Source: Paenibacillus peoriae (GTDB lineage Bacteria > Bacillota > Bacilli > Paenibacillales > Paenibacillaceae). From it: a stretch of 64,000 nt of DNA. This document shows positions 1-9,315 of this stretch, piece after piece. Position 1 is the first letter of the stretch. Each line of letters begins with the position of its first letter. The position numbers were made by a program, and so were the translations under genes. The notes under the pieces were generated by a model that was not told the DNA's origin, searched no databases, and worked only from the letters and a program-made list of their open reading frames with translations. The stretch is from assembly GCF_022531965.1 (NCBI RefSeq), contig NZ_CP092831.1, positions 2,923,001 through 2,987,000 on the forward strand. Reading direction: 5' to 3'.

Positions 1-480
1 CACCGGTTTCTCTAAAAACCAAGTGCCCATTGAAGTAAGAACCGGTACATTTTGAAACGTGTAAATAATAGCATCCTCTGTTTGCTAAGTGTTGCAATGC
101 TCATGAGCAGAGCAAGGAGGAGCTAAGAATAGGTCGCCTTTTTTCAATTCAATCTTTTCTCCATCCACGATACTATAACCCTCGCCCTGAAATACTAGAT
201 TGAGAGCTACATTAGTATGACGATGAGCTTTATTATGCCCACCAGGTTTAAAAATGTGGACGACTACTTTCATAGTTGATGAAGTTCCATGCGTATCCCC
301 TGTATGATTATGAATGAGTGACAATGTTCCACGGCCACTTTAAAGAAAGCCTTCCGATACAGATTAATTGAGTAATGGATAAATGTCTTTCCATTTCCAT
401 GAACATGCTCGAACGGCAGGCTTACTACTCTTTATTAAAAACTCACTGTAGTAGATAATCTCTGTTTTTTGACTACCCAT
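1..480 (-). pseudogene. Cupin-domain protein, interrupted by three in-frame stops (cut by window edge)
   Basis: Reading the minus strand from an ATG at 480, preceded by a good RBS (GGGGGTGATAAG), one frame runs to the window edge and is coherent apart from three stops: TAA near 366, TAA near 345 and TAG at about 85. Between stops 2 and 3 is a clear cupin core (GGHNKAHRHTN, then LFLAPPCSAHEH, metal-ligand His and Glu present). After the third stop the frame continues sensibly (DAIIYTFQNVPVL, MGTWF), as in cupin dioxygenase-like proteins. No frameshift is needed, so this is one gene broken by point mutations. It is divergent from the LysR gene at 739, its likely former regulator. The remaining 3' end lies outside the window. 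Confidence 0.75.
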
Positions 481-608
481 CTTATCACCCCCACAAAATT
501 TTTACACAGTTTAAAGAATTTATACTTTTAGGATTAAATGGATCTCTGTGCAACTAATAGTCTAAGACAGTTCAATCAATAGTACAATTCAATTATTTAT
601 ATAATAAC

Positions 609-632
609 CATAGGTTTAAACTATGATATAAT
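609..632 (+). promoter_or_regulatory. Possible LysR site and -10 box upstream of the LysR gene
   Basis: CATAGGTTTAAACTATG (609-625) is an inverted repeat with CATAG/CTATG arms containing the T-N11-A pattern typical of LysR-type sites. TATAAT follows at 627-632, with no good -35 at the expected distance (ATAACC). A regulator site overlapping a promoter in a divergent intergenic region fits autoregulation plus control of the cupin gene. Binding is inferred. Confidence 0.4.
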
Positions 633-738
633 GTGTAATATCTAAGATTGTTTATAGTATTCCTATTGAAATTCATGTTAATAAACTTGCAAAATGTAAA
701 GGTAGGAACTATTACCGTTTAAATCAGGAGGCTTAAGA

Positions 739-1653
739 ATGGAGTTAAGACAACTTGAATATTTTTACGCTGTGTGCCAAGAGCTACATTTTACAAGAGC
801 AGCAGAAAAGGTAGGGATTTCTCAACCTTCTTTAAGTCAACAAATTCGTTTGTTAGAACATGAAATTGGCACACTTTTATTTGATCGCATTGGTAAAAAG
901 ACGGCTCTTACGGAATCAGGGGAATTACTCTTAAAGTATACACGTAACATTTTTCATGAACTGGAACAGGCAAAAACCTCAATAGATGAACTAAATGGCC
1001 TTCAAAGAGGAACCATTTCTATAGGCACCTTGTTAACCGTTGAAAATTACCTCATTCCGCCCACATTACGTAGTTTTCATCATCTATATCCTGGTGTTAA
1101 GATATCTGTGTTTGGATTACGTACTGGGGATATTCAAAAACAACTGTTAGAAAATAAGCTGGATATAGGCATTGTTTTTTTACCTATGAAAGGGGATGAA
1201 TTAGAAACCATTTCTTTATATAGAGAGGAAATGGCGTTTGCAGTGCCTGTTGGACACCCGTTAGAGAATCAGGATAAATTAGGTATAGAAGTCTTGCAAA
1301 CAACACCTTCCATCTTACTTCCTGAACAATATTTTATAAGACAGCTTATAAATAAAGCTTGTAAAGATGTGGGGTTTATTCCAGAACCGGTCTTTGAAAT
1401 TACAACCATGCAATCTTTAATTAATATGGTTATAGATAGGATAGGGGTAACTATATTACCGCGACCTTACTTAGAGTACCTTAACCATCCTCGTATCAGA
1501 ATTATTCCCATTTTAAATGTTAATCTTGCTCGATATATAGGAATTATCTACAGGAAAGATAAATACCTGAGTGCTGCGACACGTATTTTTATTAATACTC
1601 TAAAAGAGACTTCACTCCATTTGACTCAGAATTTTATGAAAGGCACTGATTAA
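739..1653 (+). CDS. LysR family transcriptional regulator
   Basis: 304 aa, the usual LysR length. The start ATG at 739 has a strong RBS (CAGGAGG, 7-8 nt upstream). The N-terminal winged helix-turn-helix is plain: MELRQLEYFYAVCQELHF, then AAEKVGISQPSLSQQIRLLE (about residues 1-60). The rest is a type 2 periplasmic-binding-like effector domain (about 90-295), with the GTISIGTLLTVE start common in CynR/CysL-like members. It is divergent from the broken cupin gene at 1-480, so its ancestral target was probably that gene; here the regulator is intact while the target is dead. The effector is unknown. No partner gene follows downstream. Confidence 0.9.
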   Translation: MELRQLEYFYAVCQELHFTRAAEKVGISQPSLSQQIRLLEHEIGTLLFDRIGKKTALTESGELLLKYTRNIFHELEQAKTSIDELNGLQRGTISIGTLLTVENYLIPPTLRSFHHLYPGVKISVFGLRTGDIQKQLLENKLDIGIVFLPMKGDELETISLYREEMAFAVPVGHPLENQDKLGIEVLQTTPSILLPEQYFIRQLINKACKDVGFIPEPVFEITTMQSLINMVIDRIGVTILPRPYLEYLNHPRIRIIPILNVNLARYIGIIYRKDKYLSAATRIFINTLKETSLHLTQNFMKGTD

Positions 1654-2122
1654 ACAGTCCACTCATTTTATTAATCTTTATTTATATACTACTGGACATA
1701 TAAAAGAAAGAAGCTACGACGGTCAGTTCTTTTTTGGATTGGAAAAGTCAGAGGGAATAGCTTCAGGTGCTATTAATATGTAAAGAGAACGGAAAAGTCA
1801 CCATTTCAAAAATAATAAGGTCACCTTGAATCACTCATTGAATCGTATCAAAGGGCAATCGCGTAGGTAAAGATGCGTACGAAAAACCGTATTGTGATGG
1901 TGGGCAGACTTGAATTATCTCGATTCAGATATGAATTTGACTTTTGAGAAAATAATGAGGTTTATACTAGATGCCATCGCTCCATTTAAGAAGGAATGAC
2001 CCATTTTGCGTTAACAGACTTGGATCTAAGTCTACAGAACAAATTTCCAAGGAGTGCATTGGTACTTAGGGGAGCGGTCGAGGATTCAGCCGCTCCAAAA
2101 AAGTCAAACAGTCCTCCTTTTA
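1654..2122. other. Intergenic stretch without a recognisable gene
   Basis: No coding frame is supported. A 7-bp stem (GGAGCGG 2071-2077 with CCGCTCC 2090-2096) is followed by A residues on the plus strand and preceded by T residues on the minus strand, so it is not a standard terminator for either neighbour. Short open stretches around 1900-2000 look like degraded coding sequence but could not be identified. Confidence 0.4.
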
Positions 2123-3070
2123 TTAATGGCTATGATGTGCATGTGCATCCGGCGCACCTGACTCTATAGTGCACATAATGGATTCATCGTGTCTATGCTG
2201 TTCGGACTCGATCTGCAAAGTAGAGTGAGGAATGTTCTTATGCTCCAGCATATGCTCGATACTATGCAGTAGGGCCTCGGTTTCATACACTGTTTTATTT
2301 CCATCAACTACAATATGCGCAGTCAGAGCGTTTAAGTTGCTAGTAATTGACCAAATATGCACATCATGTACGGCTTTCACACCTTCGAACTGCGAAATGG
2401 CTTGTACGACTTCCTCTACATCAATGTTACGGGGTGTTCCTTCCATAAGCACATGCAGGGAAGACTTACTAACAAAGTAACCACTGCGAAGGACAAGTAC
2501 TGCGACAATTACACTAGCAAGTGGGTCTGCCCAACCCCATCCCAAGAACATCATCAGAAGAGCGGCAATAATCGCTCCAACAGATCCCAGCATATCGCTG
2601 AGGACGTGCAGATAAGCACCTCTCATATTCAGGTTGTGCTCTGTATCGCTACCTCGCATCATAATCCAGGCAACGAGTATATTAATGAACAGGCCAACAA
2701 TACTGATAACTAGCATCCCTACTGTAGCTACTTCTGGAGGATTTATAAACCTTTCAATCGCTTCGTAAAAAATGTATAAGGCAATCGCAATCAGAGTAAC
2801 ACCGTTTAGCATTGCAGCCAATATTTCAAATCTCCTGTAACCAAAGGTTTTTTCCTTATTGACAGCTTTCTCTCCAAACTTAAACGCGAACAAAGCGATC
2901 GCCAACGCAAGAGAATCCGATAACATATGACCTGCATCCGAGAACAAAGCTAAACTATTGGTAATAAATCCACCAAAAGCTTCGACCAGCATGTAAGTAG
3001 TGATGATGATGAAGGAGATCAGCAAAACTTTTTTATTGTTGTGTCGATGTCCATGATTATGTCCTGCCAT
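2123..3070 (-). CDS. czcD: Cation diffusion facilitator (CzcD/ZitB type zinc-cobalt exporter)
   Basis: 315-aa inner-membrane metal/proton antiporter of the CDF family, expected to export Zn2+ and probably Co2+ or Cd2+. Six membrane spans lie in residues 15-205. The metal site signatures are visible: SDAGHMLSDS in TM2 and HVLSDMLGSVG in TM5 supply the His/Asp ligands. A cytoplasmic ferredoxin-like C-terminal domain follows (VHDVHIWSITS, a dimer/metal-sensing segment). His-rich ends (AGHNHGHRHNN at the N-terminus, DAHAHHSH at the C-terminus) are typical. The gene stands alone with its own sigma-A promoter and a metal-sensor palindrome immediately upstream, so induction by excess metal is likely. 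The regulator gene is not adjacent. Confidence 0.93.
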   Translation of the reverse strand: MAGHNHGHRHNNKKVLLISFIIITTYMLVEAFGGFITNSLALFSDAGHMLSDSLALAIALFAFKFGEKAVNKEKTFGYRRFEILAAMLNGVTLIAIALYIFYEAIERFINPPEVATVGMLVISIVGLFINILVAWIMMRGSDTEHNLNMRGAYLHVLSDMLGSVGAIIAALLMMFLGWGWADPLASVIVAVLVLRSGYFVSKSSLHVLMEGTPRNIDVEEVVQAISQFEGVKAVHDVHIWSITSNLNALTAHIVVDGNKTVYETEALLHSIEHMLEHKNIPHSTLQIESEQHRHDESIMCTIESGAPDAHAHHSH

Positions 3071-3095
3071 ACATATCCCAGCTTTCTATTTTATT

Positions 3096-3121
3096 AACAT
3101 ATGAGCAACTGTTCATATGTT
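3096..3121 (-). promoter_or_regulatory. SmtB/CzrA-type (ArsR family) 12-2-12 operator of the metal exporter gene
   Basis: The arms AACATATGAGCA and TGTTCATATGTT are separated by 2 nt and differ from perfect symmetry at one pair. The layout and core ATGA(A/G)CA...TGTTCAT match known ArsR/SmtB-family zinc/cobalt sensor operators. The site lies between the -10 box and the start codon, where a bound repressor would block transcription. The sensor is inferred. Confidence 0.75.
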
Positions 3122-3133
3122 TTATTGACTTCA

Positions 3134-3162
3134 ATTATATGTGGGGAAAATATACACGTCAA
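3134..3162 (-). promoter_or_regulatory. Sigma-A promoter of the metal exporter gene
   Basis: On the minus strand: TTGACG (-35, 3157-3162), a 17-nt spacer, and a perfect TATAAT (-10, 3134-3139). The operator at 3096-3121 lies directly downstream. Confidence 0.85.
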
Positions 3163-3179
3163 GTGCAGCATGGCGCAAC

Positions 3180-3275
3180 TGTACAGTGACAACAAGTTTA
3201 TCCCTTACGAGGAATTTGTAATATTTAATGCGGCGGCTATTAGATAGAGTTACTTATGGGAATGACATAAGATAA
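3180..3275 (+). repeat. Transposon-end-like repeat, copy 1 (TGTACA + TGACAACAAGTTT)
   Basis: TGTACA (3180-3185) is followed directly by GTGACAACAAGTTTATCCC. About 85 bp from there are clearly homologous to 17645-17730: shared TGACAACAAGTTT, GAATTTGTAATATTTAA, GGCGGCTAT, TAGAGTTACTT, GGAATGACAT. A TGTACA end followed by a repeated internal motif is the style of Tn7/Tn552-like element termini. No transposase gene is nearby; the element type is inferred. Confidence 0.55.
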
Positions 3276-3521
3276 TTTCGCTTTAATCGAAATTATAGGA
3301 TTTATTTCGACATAATTAGATTCTCTTAGAAAAAGGAATATTGAAGTATTTGACGAATCATTCCATTGATACAATTTCTCCCATAATGGGGTGAATGTAT
3401 GTACACACCTACCAAGTTAAATAAGATTGGGGTAAATAGATGGTTTGCTTTTAGTAAGAAGCTTAACTGAGAAGTCACGTTTTATGGAGAGCTAGAATAT
3501 GATCACTAGGTATTAATTGGA

Positions 3522-4145
3522 ATGGATCCAGAGGTAACAAATTATTGCGAAAAACCATTTGAAATCAACCACTCATATTTAAAATCTGATTTTTTGACTC
3601 TGAATTACTATGCCAGTGACACAGCCAAAGCCTGTCCAGAGGTTGCCGATGAACAGTGGTCGGGAGTTAATGTCTCTGGTATCAAGGGAGAAATATCTGG
3701 CTTCGAAACACATCCGGGCTTCTATGAAATGTGCGAGAATCCTGCTCTGGAGACTACAGACTGGGCTATAGATCCAACTGGACTGGAATACATTTTGCGT
3801 GATATTTATACAAGATATAATATGCACTTGATGATCACAGAGAATGGTCTTGGTGCATACGACGAGTTGACCATTGATGGGAGGATTCATGATGATTACA
3901 GAATTGATTATTTGAAAAAACATATCCTCGCAGTTAAAAAAGCGATTGATTTTGGTGTAAAGGTCATTTCCTATAATCCGTGGTCTGCCATCGATTTATT
4001 ATTCACTAGTAACGGATATAAAAAACGGTATGGATTAATTTATATAGATCGAACAGATGATGATATCAAACAATTAAAGCGTTATAAAAAAGATTCTTTT
4101 TATTGGTACAAAAAAGTTGTTGAGTCAAATGGGAAAGAAATTTAA
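3522..4145 (+). pseudogene. 3' fragment of a GH1 6-phospho-beta-glucosidase
   Basis: 207 aa that correspond to only the C-terminal part of a roughly 470-aa GH1 enzyme. The catalytic nucleophile motif is present (LMITENGLG), followed by HDDYRIDYLKKH, a GH1-typical SYNPWSAIDL segment, and the YGLIYIDRTDDD and SFYWYKKVV end. The N-terminal half with the acid/base NEP/NEI motif is absent, and upstream sequence to 3400 gives no matching frame or RBS. It resembles the intact enzyme at 25731 but is a different gene. A stub of this kind cannot form the barrel, so it is treated as a remnant. Confidence 0.8.
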
Positions 4146-4787
4146 GGACCCGTTGAACAAGAAACTCCGCTGAGAACTTTAATATGAGTCCCTTATAAAC
4201 TCCACGAATAAGCCACTAATCTGTTAGTCTAGGATTAGTGGCTTGCTGTTGTTGGTAGACAATACAAAGTTGCTCTAGAAGTCATCTAAATGGAGGCTTT
4301 AGGGGCAATGAAACCGTCACATATCAGCTGAGTCTTCTCGGTTCATTAATATCTAAGCCAGGTTTATGATTAGAGCATTCTTCGAAGAAGCAGAAGTGTG
4401 AATGTTCAAAATTTGTTCAGTCATACCATGCTAAAATCTTCGTATCAAAATAACAGCCAAAACCTACAAAGGAGACAGTGATTGTGTGAACAGGAAAGCA
4501 GCATCGTTTCATATATAATATTTATTTAATGTATGTCGATATTGCAATGCATATAATCGCATCCTGATTTTAGTAGGCCAGGGGAATGTTATTTAAGGCA
4601 GCGACGATAAAACAAACTGAAAAGCGGGTAACCGTTCTTTCAATGAACGGTTATTTTTCATGCTTAAATTTAAATTTTTCCTTGAGAGAAAATAGCGTTG
4701 CTGTACTTAGTACTATATGAGATGAGGTGGCATTAGCCTAAACAATTCAGATGATTTTATTTGTCGCATAAGAAGGAGGAACTTTTA
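4146..4787. other. Non-coding stretch with a stem-loop after the GH1 remnant
   Basis: An 11-bp perfect inverted repeat (AGCCACTAATC 4211-4221, GATTAGTGGCT 4233-4243, 11-nt loop) lies 66 nt after the GH1 remnant and may be its old terminator, although the following T content is poor (TGCTGTTGTT). A second hairpin at 4631 is listed separately. No gene was recognised between them. Confidence 0.4.
4631..4660 (+). terminator. Rho-independent terminator
   Basis: Stem AACCGTTC (4631-4638) and GAACGGTT (4646-4653), 7-nt loop, followed by ATTTTTC. It lies upstream of the GLUG gene and would insulate it from any upstream transcription. Confidence 0.6.
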
Positions 4788-5753
4788 TTGTTACCATTAA
4801 TTAAGGAATTTCGTCTAAACCAAAAGCTTACTTCTTATTTAAAATTAATCCTAGTGGTCATTATTCTTGCCGCAGCTATTGTTCCCGTCGCCCCTTCACG
4901 GGCACATGCTTTTTACGGAACGGGAAACGGTACGGAACAGAACCCTTATATCATCACGACAGCGGCGATGCTGGATGGTATCAGGACTAATCCGAACGCT
5001 TATTACAAATTGGGTGCTAATATCCAATTAACGGATTGTACTTGGAACCCGATTGCCAATTTCTCGGGTGTGTTCGATGGGAACGGATACACGATTTCCG
5101 GCTTGACGATTAATCAGCCCTTGTCAATGAATGTCGGTTTTTTGGGCAATTTAATGGCTACAGGTATTGTTCGTAACGTTCGGTTAATGGATGTTAACAT
5201 AATCGGAAATAGGAACGTAGGAAGTGTTACTGGTACAAGTTTCGGTCAAATCAGTAATGTATTTGCATCCGGCAGTGTAGAAGCGCTCGGAGAGGGCACC
5301 TATGATTATGCGAGTGGTCTGGTCGGGTGTTAACAACGCGTCGATTACTAAGTCTATATCGGCTGTCAACGTGAGGGGAGCCAAATCTACTGGATATGTT
5401 GGAGGAATTGCAGGCTATAATATTCAAGGCACCGTCAGCCAAAGTTATGCGACTGGCCAAGTGGATGGACTGTCCCGCGCTGGTGGTTTAGTCGGATACA
5501 ATTCTAACGGAACCGTGAGCAATTCTTACTCAACGGGTTCAGTCACAACGACCTTCAACCGAGCTGGAGGACTTGCTGGACAAAATGCTGGCTAGGTAAC
5601 AAACAGCTATTCCAAAACAACGGACACATCACTTTCACATCAGGCGAAGATTTCGTTATTTATGATTGACCTTTCGAATAGGCCAATAACAGCTGGAACT
5701 GGGATGAACTTCCTATAAGCAACCTTAGTTTGTTTATCGCTTATGTTGCTTAA
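4788..5753 (+). pseudogene. Secreted GLUG-repeat surface protein, frameshifted
   Basis: The start is probably TTG at 4788, 7 nt after AAGGAGGA. A signal peptide follows (hydrophobic LILVVIILAAAIVPVA, then SRAHA). Next come repeats of the GLUG type found in exported adhesin-like proteins: GYTISGLTI, NVGFLGN, then GGIAGYN, GGLVGYNSNGTVSNSYSTG and GGLAGQNAG. The first frame ends at 5333. Dropping one G from the GGG run at about 5327 joins ASGLVG to VNNASITKSIS in the frame that continues to a TAG at 5593. Beyond that, fragments such as VTNSYSK and NNSWNWDELP show further shifts before a TAA at 5751. At least two lesions are therefore present. It might once have been a wall-attached protein; no anchor motif survives. 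Confidence 0.7.
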
Positions 5754-5926
5754 GTTTTTATCGAAAAACGCTCATGGTACGGCTTCTTATAACAGAAAAG
5801 GTGGGGCTATATGCTGATAGTGGGTATGAGGATTTACAATATACATTTGATTGTTTTCCCCTGAATGATTAATATAATGGACAATGTCATAAACCTACCG
5901 TATTAAAAAAAGAGATGAGGATTACG

Positions 5927-6625
5927 ATGAATAAAGCAAAGATTCTTATTATCGAAGATGATGCCCCGATTGCCGACTTGCTTTCGTACGGGCTTTCTAT
6001 AGAGGGGTTCCAGACACGCACAGCGGCCAGTGGAGCAACGGGAATGCATGAGCTGCAGTCGTTTCAGCCCGATTTGCTGCTGTTAGATTGGATGCTACCT
6101 GACCAGAGCGGTCTAGACATTTGCAAAAAGGTGACAACGGACTATAACATACCGATCTGCATGATTACAGCCAAATCGGACATTACCGATAAAATTCTAG
6201 GCCTTGAATTCGGTGCCGATGATTATATTACCAAGCCTTTTGATCTGCGCGAAGTTGTTGCACGCATTCGAACCATTTTGCGCAGAGTGGAGCAGGCGAA
6301 CAGCTCGGACAGGGAAGAAGCCACGAAAGCCGTCATTCGGTTTGACAATATTGAAGTGATCGAAGAAGAACGACTCGTCCAAATAGAAGGCCGTCCTGTT
6401 GAATTGACCCCCAAGGAATTTGATCTGCTTATGATGCTGGTTAAACATCAGGGCAAAACCTTTACACGTTCCGAACTGCTTGATCTGGTGTGGGGCTATC
6501 ATTTTGTCGGAGATACCCGTACGGTTGATACGCATATCCAGAGACTCCGCAAAAAGCTAGACGCCACCGAATGCATTACTACCGTCTTCGGAATCGGGTA
6601 CAAATTTAAAAAAATGGGTGGATAA
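5927..6625 (+). CDS. OmpR/PhoB family response regulator
   Basis: 232 aa from ATG 5927, chosen over an in-frame ATG at 5915 because GATGAGG sits 7 nt before it. The receiver domain (residues 1-120) has the acidic pair EDD, phospho-acceptor Asp54 (LLLLDWMLPD), the conserved Thr/Ser (MITAKSD) and Lys (DDYITKPF). A linker leads to a winged-helix DNA-binding domain (about 135-230: ELTPKEFDLLMMLVKH, TRTVDTHIQRLRKKL, GIGYKF). The sensor kinase gene starts 2 nt after its stop, so the two are co-translated and form a two-component pair. The downstream envelope genes are the obvious candidate targets. Confidence 0.95.
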   Translation: MNKAKILIIEDDAPIADLLSYGLSIEGFQTRTAASGATGMHELQSFQPDLLLLDWMLPDQSGLDICKKVTTDYNIPICMITAKSDITDKILGLEFGADDYITKPFDLREVVARIRTILRRVEQANSSDREEATKAVIRFDNIEVIEEERLVQIEGRPVELTPKEFDLLMMLVKHQGKTFTRSELLDLVWGYHFVGDTRTVDTHIQRLRKKLDATECITTVFGIGYKFKKMGG

Positions 6626-6627
6626 GC

Positions 6628-8088
6628 ATGATACGTAAAATCAGCATCAAATTCCTGATCGGTTTTTTTCTGATTTTTTCGCTTTCTTTTGTCGTGCTCA
6701 ATCAGACAGTCAAGGAATTTATCCGGACAAGCAATCAGAATCTGGTTACCTCCGAACTGATCGGACTGAAAAATAACAGCAACGTGTATGTGCGTCAGGC
6801 TTTCCTGATTAACCATTTCAGTAGCAATGAGCTGTATTTTGGAGAAATTGCGAGGGAAATAGCAACTAATCTGAACCATACCACGGACAGCAGTATTGGC
6901 GTGTATACGGTGGAGGGCAAATTGCTTTATGCCCCGGACAGCTCCATTTTTCAGCAGCACATGCAAAGCGATCTGCAGCAGGCGATTGGTGGCAATACAG
7001 CGTACAGCATTACTTATGATCGTAATAAGACGACTGTCCTTTTCTCCTATCCGGTTGTTATAGACGGTTCAAAGGTGGGCATACTGCGTTTTTACAAAGA
7101 TTTCAGCTCACTCTACGAACAAACCGGACAGATTCGGCAGATTACCCTCTATATTGCCCTGGCGATTTTTGCGGCAGCTTTTCTGTTTTCCTATATTCTT
7201 TCCAGGCATATTACCATCCCGCTGACCAGACTGACGCAAGCCTCCACTGAGGTGAAAAACGGGAATCTGGATATCCGCCTTCACTTTAAACGCAGGGATG
7301 AAATTGGCCGACTGGCTGAGAATTTTAACGATATGATTGATCAAATTAGTAGACAGATTCATATTATTGAGAAGGACCGGGACCATTTGAAAGAGCTTCA
7401 CCAGCAGGAAAAGCGCTTTTTTGACAATATTACTCACGAACTGAAAACGCCATTAACCTCCATTCTGGGATATGCGGAGCTGATCAGAATGAACGGTGAG
7501 AAAGACCGTGCTTTTTTTGGCAAAGGGATGAATCATATTATCGAGGAGAGCAAGCGCCTGCATGCGATGGTGCTAAAACTACTGGAAGTTTCACGCAAAA
7601 ATATCATGATCAATGAGCTTGATCGGGTAGATATCGGGCTAATTCTGCAGGATGTGTGTGAATCGATGATGATCCGGGCACAGCGCTATAAAAAGACCAT
7701 TGAATATGAGATGAATGAGGAATTGATGATGTTGGCCGATAGGGACAGAATCAGACAGCTGTTCATCAACTTGATAGATAATGCGATAAAATATAGTTTG
7801 CCGTTTTCGGTAGTAACGGTAAAAGCAGTACGGGCAGAAGAAAAGATCCGCTTGATTTTCAGCAATCCAAGCGATCCGATTGAGGCAGAACATCTGTCAC
7901 ACCTGTTACAGCCATTTTATCCAGCTCATTCCGACAGTGCGGAGGAAGGCAGTGTAGGATTGGGGCTCAGCATTGTGAAATCCATCGTTGAAGAATTTGC
8001 GGGTTCCATCTCGATTGCAAACGAGCATAATGAAACCATCGTTACGGTAGAATTTAAAGCGCTGGAAACCGCGGGGAACGGAGAATGA
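6628..8088 (+). CDS. Two-component sensor histidine kinase (HAMP-HisKA-HATPase)
   Basis: 486 aa. TM1 spans about residues 8-27 and TM2 about 170-192, flanking an extracytoplasmic sensor region of roughly 140 aa. A HAMP domain follows (ITIPLTRLTQAS to about 245), then a HisKA helix with the autophosphorylated His270 in FFDNITHELKTPLTS. The ATPase domain shows the N box (LFINLIDNAIKYS) and a G2 box (GSVGLGLSIVKSIVE); the G1/F region is shortened (PFYPAHSDSAEEG), as in many Gram-positive kinases. It is the partner of the response regulator just upstream and sits 3 nt before a lipoprotein gene. The signal sensed is unknown; the large extracellular domain facing the wall fits an envelope signal. 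Confidence 0.95.
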   Translation: MIRKISIKFLIGFFLIFSLSFVVLNQTVKEFIRTSNQNLVTSELIGLKNNSNVYVRQAFLINHFSSNELYFGEIAREIATNLNHTTDSSIGVYTVEGKLLYAPDSSIFQQHMQSDLQQAIGGNTAYSITYDRNKTTVLFSYPVVIDGSKVGILRFYKDFSSLYEQTGQIRQITLYIALAIFAAAFLFSYILSRHITIPLTRLTQASTEVKNGNLDIRLHFKRRDEIGRLAENFNDMIDQISRQIHIIEKDRDHLKELHQQEKRFFDNITHELKTPLTSILGYAELIRMNGEKDRAFFGKGMNHIIEESKRLHAMVLKLLEVSRKNIMINELDRVDIGLILQDVCESMMIRAQRYKKTIEYEMNEELMMLADRDRIRQLFINLIDNAIKYSLPFSVVTVKAVRAEEKIRLIFSNPSDPIEAEHLSHLLQPFYPAHSDSAEEGSVGLGLSIVKSIVEEFAGSISIANEHNETIVTVEFKALETAGNGE

Positions 8089-8091
8089 ATA

Positions 8092-9231
8092 ATGGGCAAT
8101 AAATATGTTGTAATGCTGCTGGTCCTATCTCTCGTGGTATTACTGCTGTCAGGATGCGGTTCAGAACCAAAAACAGAGACCGTCGTCATCGCCGACAGCA
8201 ATGAAGTTTCCAGTACCGATCAAAGCTCTCGGCCGTTTCAGGTCCAAAAAATATATCGGCTTCCGGATCGTTTTGCAAATCGGGGGGAGCTACTGGGATG
8301 GTCGTCTGGAAATGCCGTTATCGCATCGTTCGGAGCCATGACCATACTGAAGCGAGGCACGGTGGAACGTTTAACTTATCCGTATGAGCAGAGCAAGGCC
8401 ATACCCGGAATCGGTAAGGTAACTTCCAATACGACACTTTCTCCCGATGGGAAATATATTTGCGAATTTTCTCGTTCTTCCTCGGAGACAACCCTAAGGC
8501 TTATTTCCTTGCAGGATGGCAAGGAAAAGGAAATAGACAGGATCAGTACTAGAAACGAGTCTTATGTACAATATGTTTCCTGGTCGGCCAACAGTTCGTA
8601 TATCGGCTACCTGGTAGAAAATCCGTTTGATAATGGAGCGGATAGCCTGTACATCTACGATATGGGGTCTCAAACTTCTGGCAAGTATCAGTTAAAAGGC
8701 ATTATGAAGGAAGACACGCTTTTGAGTGTTAACATTGCAAATGATGGCCGCAGCATACTGGTGGAGTTGTTTGGTGCAAAAAAAGGTCAGAAAAAGATAC
8801 TAACCATGGGGAAGGTTTCCGGGAAGAATATTGAATTTCAATACGAGCGTCAGATTGGTGGAGATTCAGTAGCCTGGATGAATAACGACCAGTTTGTGTT
8901 TCTCGGAACGGATAATTCACTGTATGAATATGATCGGCGAAACGGCGAACTCTCCGTCATTCTGGAAAAAGTGTTTGATTTTGAATTCTCGCCTGACAGG
9001 AAAAATATCGCATACACCGAGTATGATCAAAATGTTACTTACGTAGGCAAGGTGCAGGGAAGAAATATACTGTATAAGGAACCGGTGTATCGCGGAATTG
9101 TGCCGACGCATATATACTGGAATCCGAACAATAAAAGTGTACTGCTTCAAGGACAAAAACAATTGGATTCCTCGCAGACTGCGTCAACGGATTCTCCTAG
9201 CAAGGAGTCATTGATCATTGAATTGAAATAG
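8092..9231 (+). CDS. Lipoprotein with TolB/WD40-like beta-propeller repeats
   Basis: 379 aa. The N-terminus is a lipoprotein signal peptide: hydrophobic stretch, then LLLSGCGSE, with Cys at about residue 20 as the lipidation site. The mature part contains repeats of the type seen in TolB-like and dipeptidyl-peptidase beta-propellers: LSPDGKYICEFSRS, VSWSANSSYIGYL, EFSPDRKNIAYTE, IYWNPNNKSVLLQG. It lies 3 nt after the kinase gene and ends just before a terminator, so it forms a three-gene transcript with the two-component pair. A surface lipoprotein co-transcribed with a sensor kinase may tune signal input; this role is inferred. No catalytic motif is visible. Confidence 0.85.
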   Translation: MGNKYVVMLLVLSLVVLLLSGCGSEPKTETVVIADSNEVSSTDQSSRPFQVQKIYRLPDRFANRGELLGWSSGNAVIASFGAMTILKRGTVERLTYPYEQSKAIPGIGKVTSNTTLSPDGKYICEFSRSSSETTLRLISLQDGKEKEIDRISTRNESYVQYVSWSANSSYIGYLVENPFDNGADSLYIYDMGSQTSGKYQLKGIMKEDTLLSVNIANDGRSILVELFGAKKGQKKILTMGKVSGKNIEFQYERQIGGDSVAWMNNDQFVFLGTDNSLYEYDRRNGELSVILEKVFDFEFSPDRKNIAYTEYDQNVTYVGKVQGRNILYKEPVYRGIVPTHIYWNPNNKSVLLQGQKQLDSSQTASTDSPSKESLIIELK

Positions 9232-9260
9232 CGGTGAGGATCGCCATGTTTGTAGACGTC

Positions 9261-9306
9261 AAAAACCTTATTTCGGTTGTTCAGCCGGAATAAGGTTTTT
9301 CTTTTT
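9261..9306 (+). terminator. Rho-independent terminator after the regulator-kinase-lipoprotein operon
   Basis: Stem AAAAACCTTATTTCGG (9261-9276) pairs with CCGGAATAAGGTTTTT (9285-9300), 8-nt loop, with CTTTTT following. It separates the signalling operon from the acyltransferase genes, which have their own upstream element. Confidence 0.9.
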
Positions 9307-9315
9307 GCAACCGTT

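Noticed and set aside
1..480. Recoding (selenocysteine, pyrrolysine or stop read-through) to explain the in-frame stops
   Set aside because: Different stop codons occur at non-catalytic positions, and other broken genes nearby show normal decay as well.
2071..2096. Hairpin as terminator of the metal exporter gene
   Set aside because: On the minus strand the T-run comes before the stem, not after it.
3180..3275. Coding explanation for the repeat block shared with 17645-17730
   Set aside because: The frame is open in one copy (DNKFASFEEFVIF) but broken in the other, and the TGTACA plus repeated-motif layout fits an element end better; not fully excluded.
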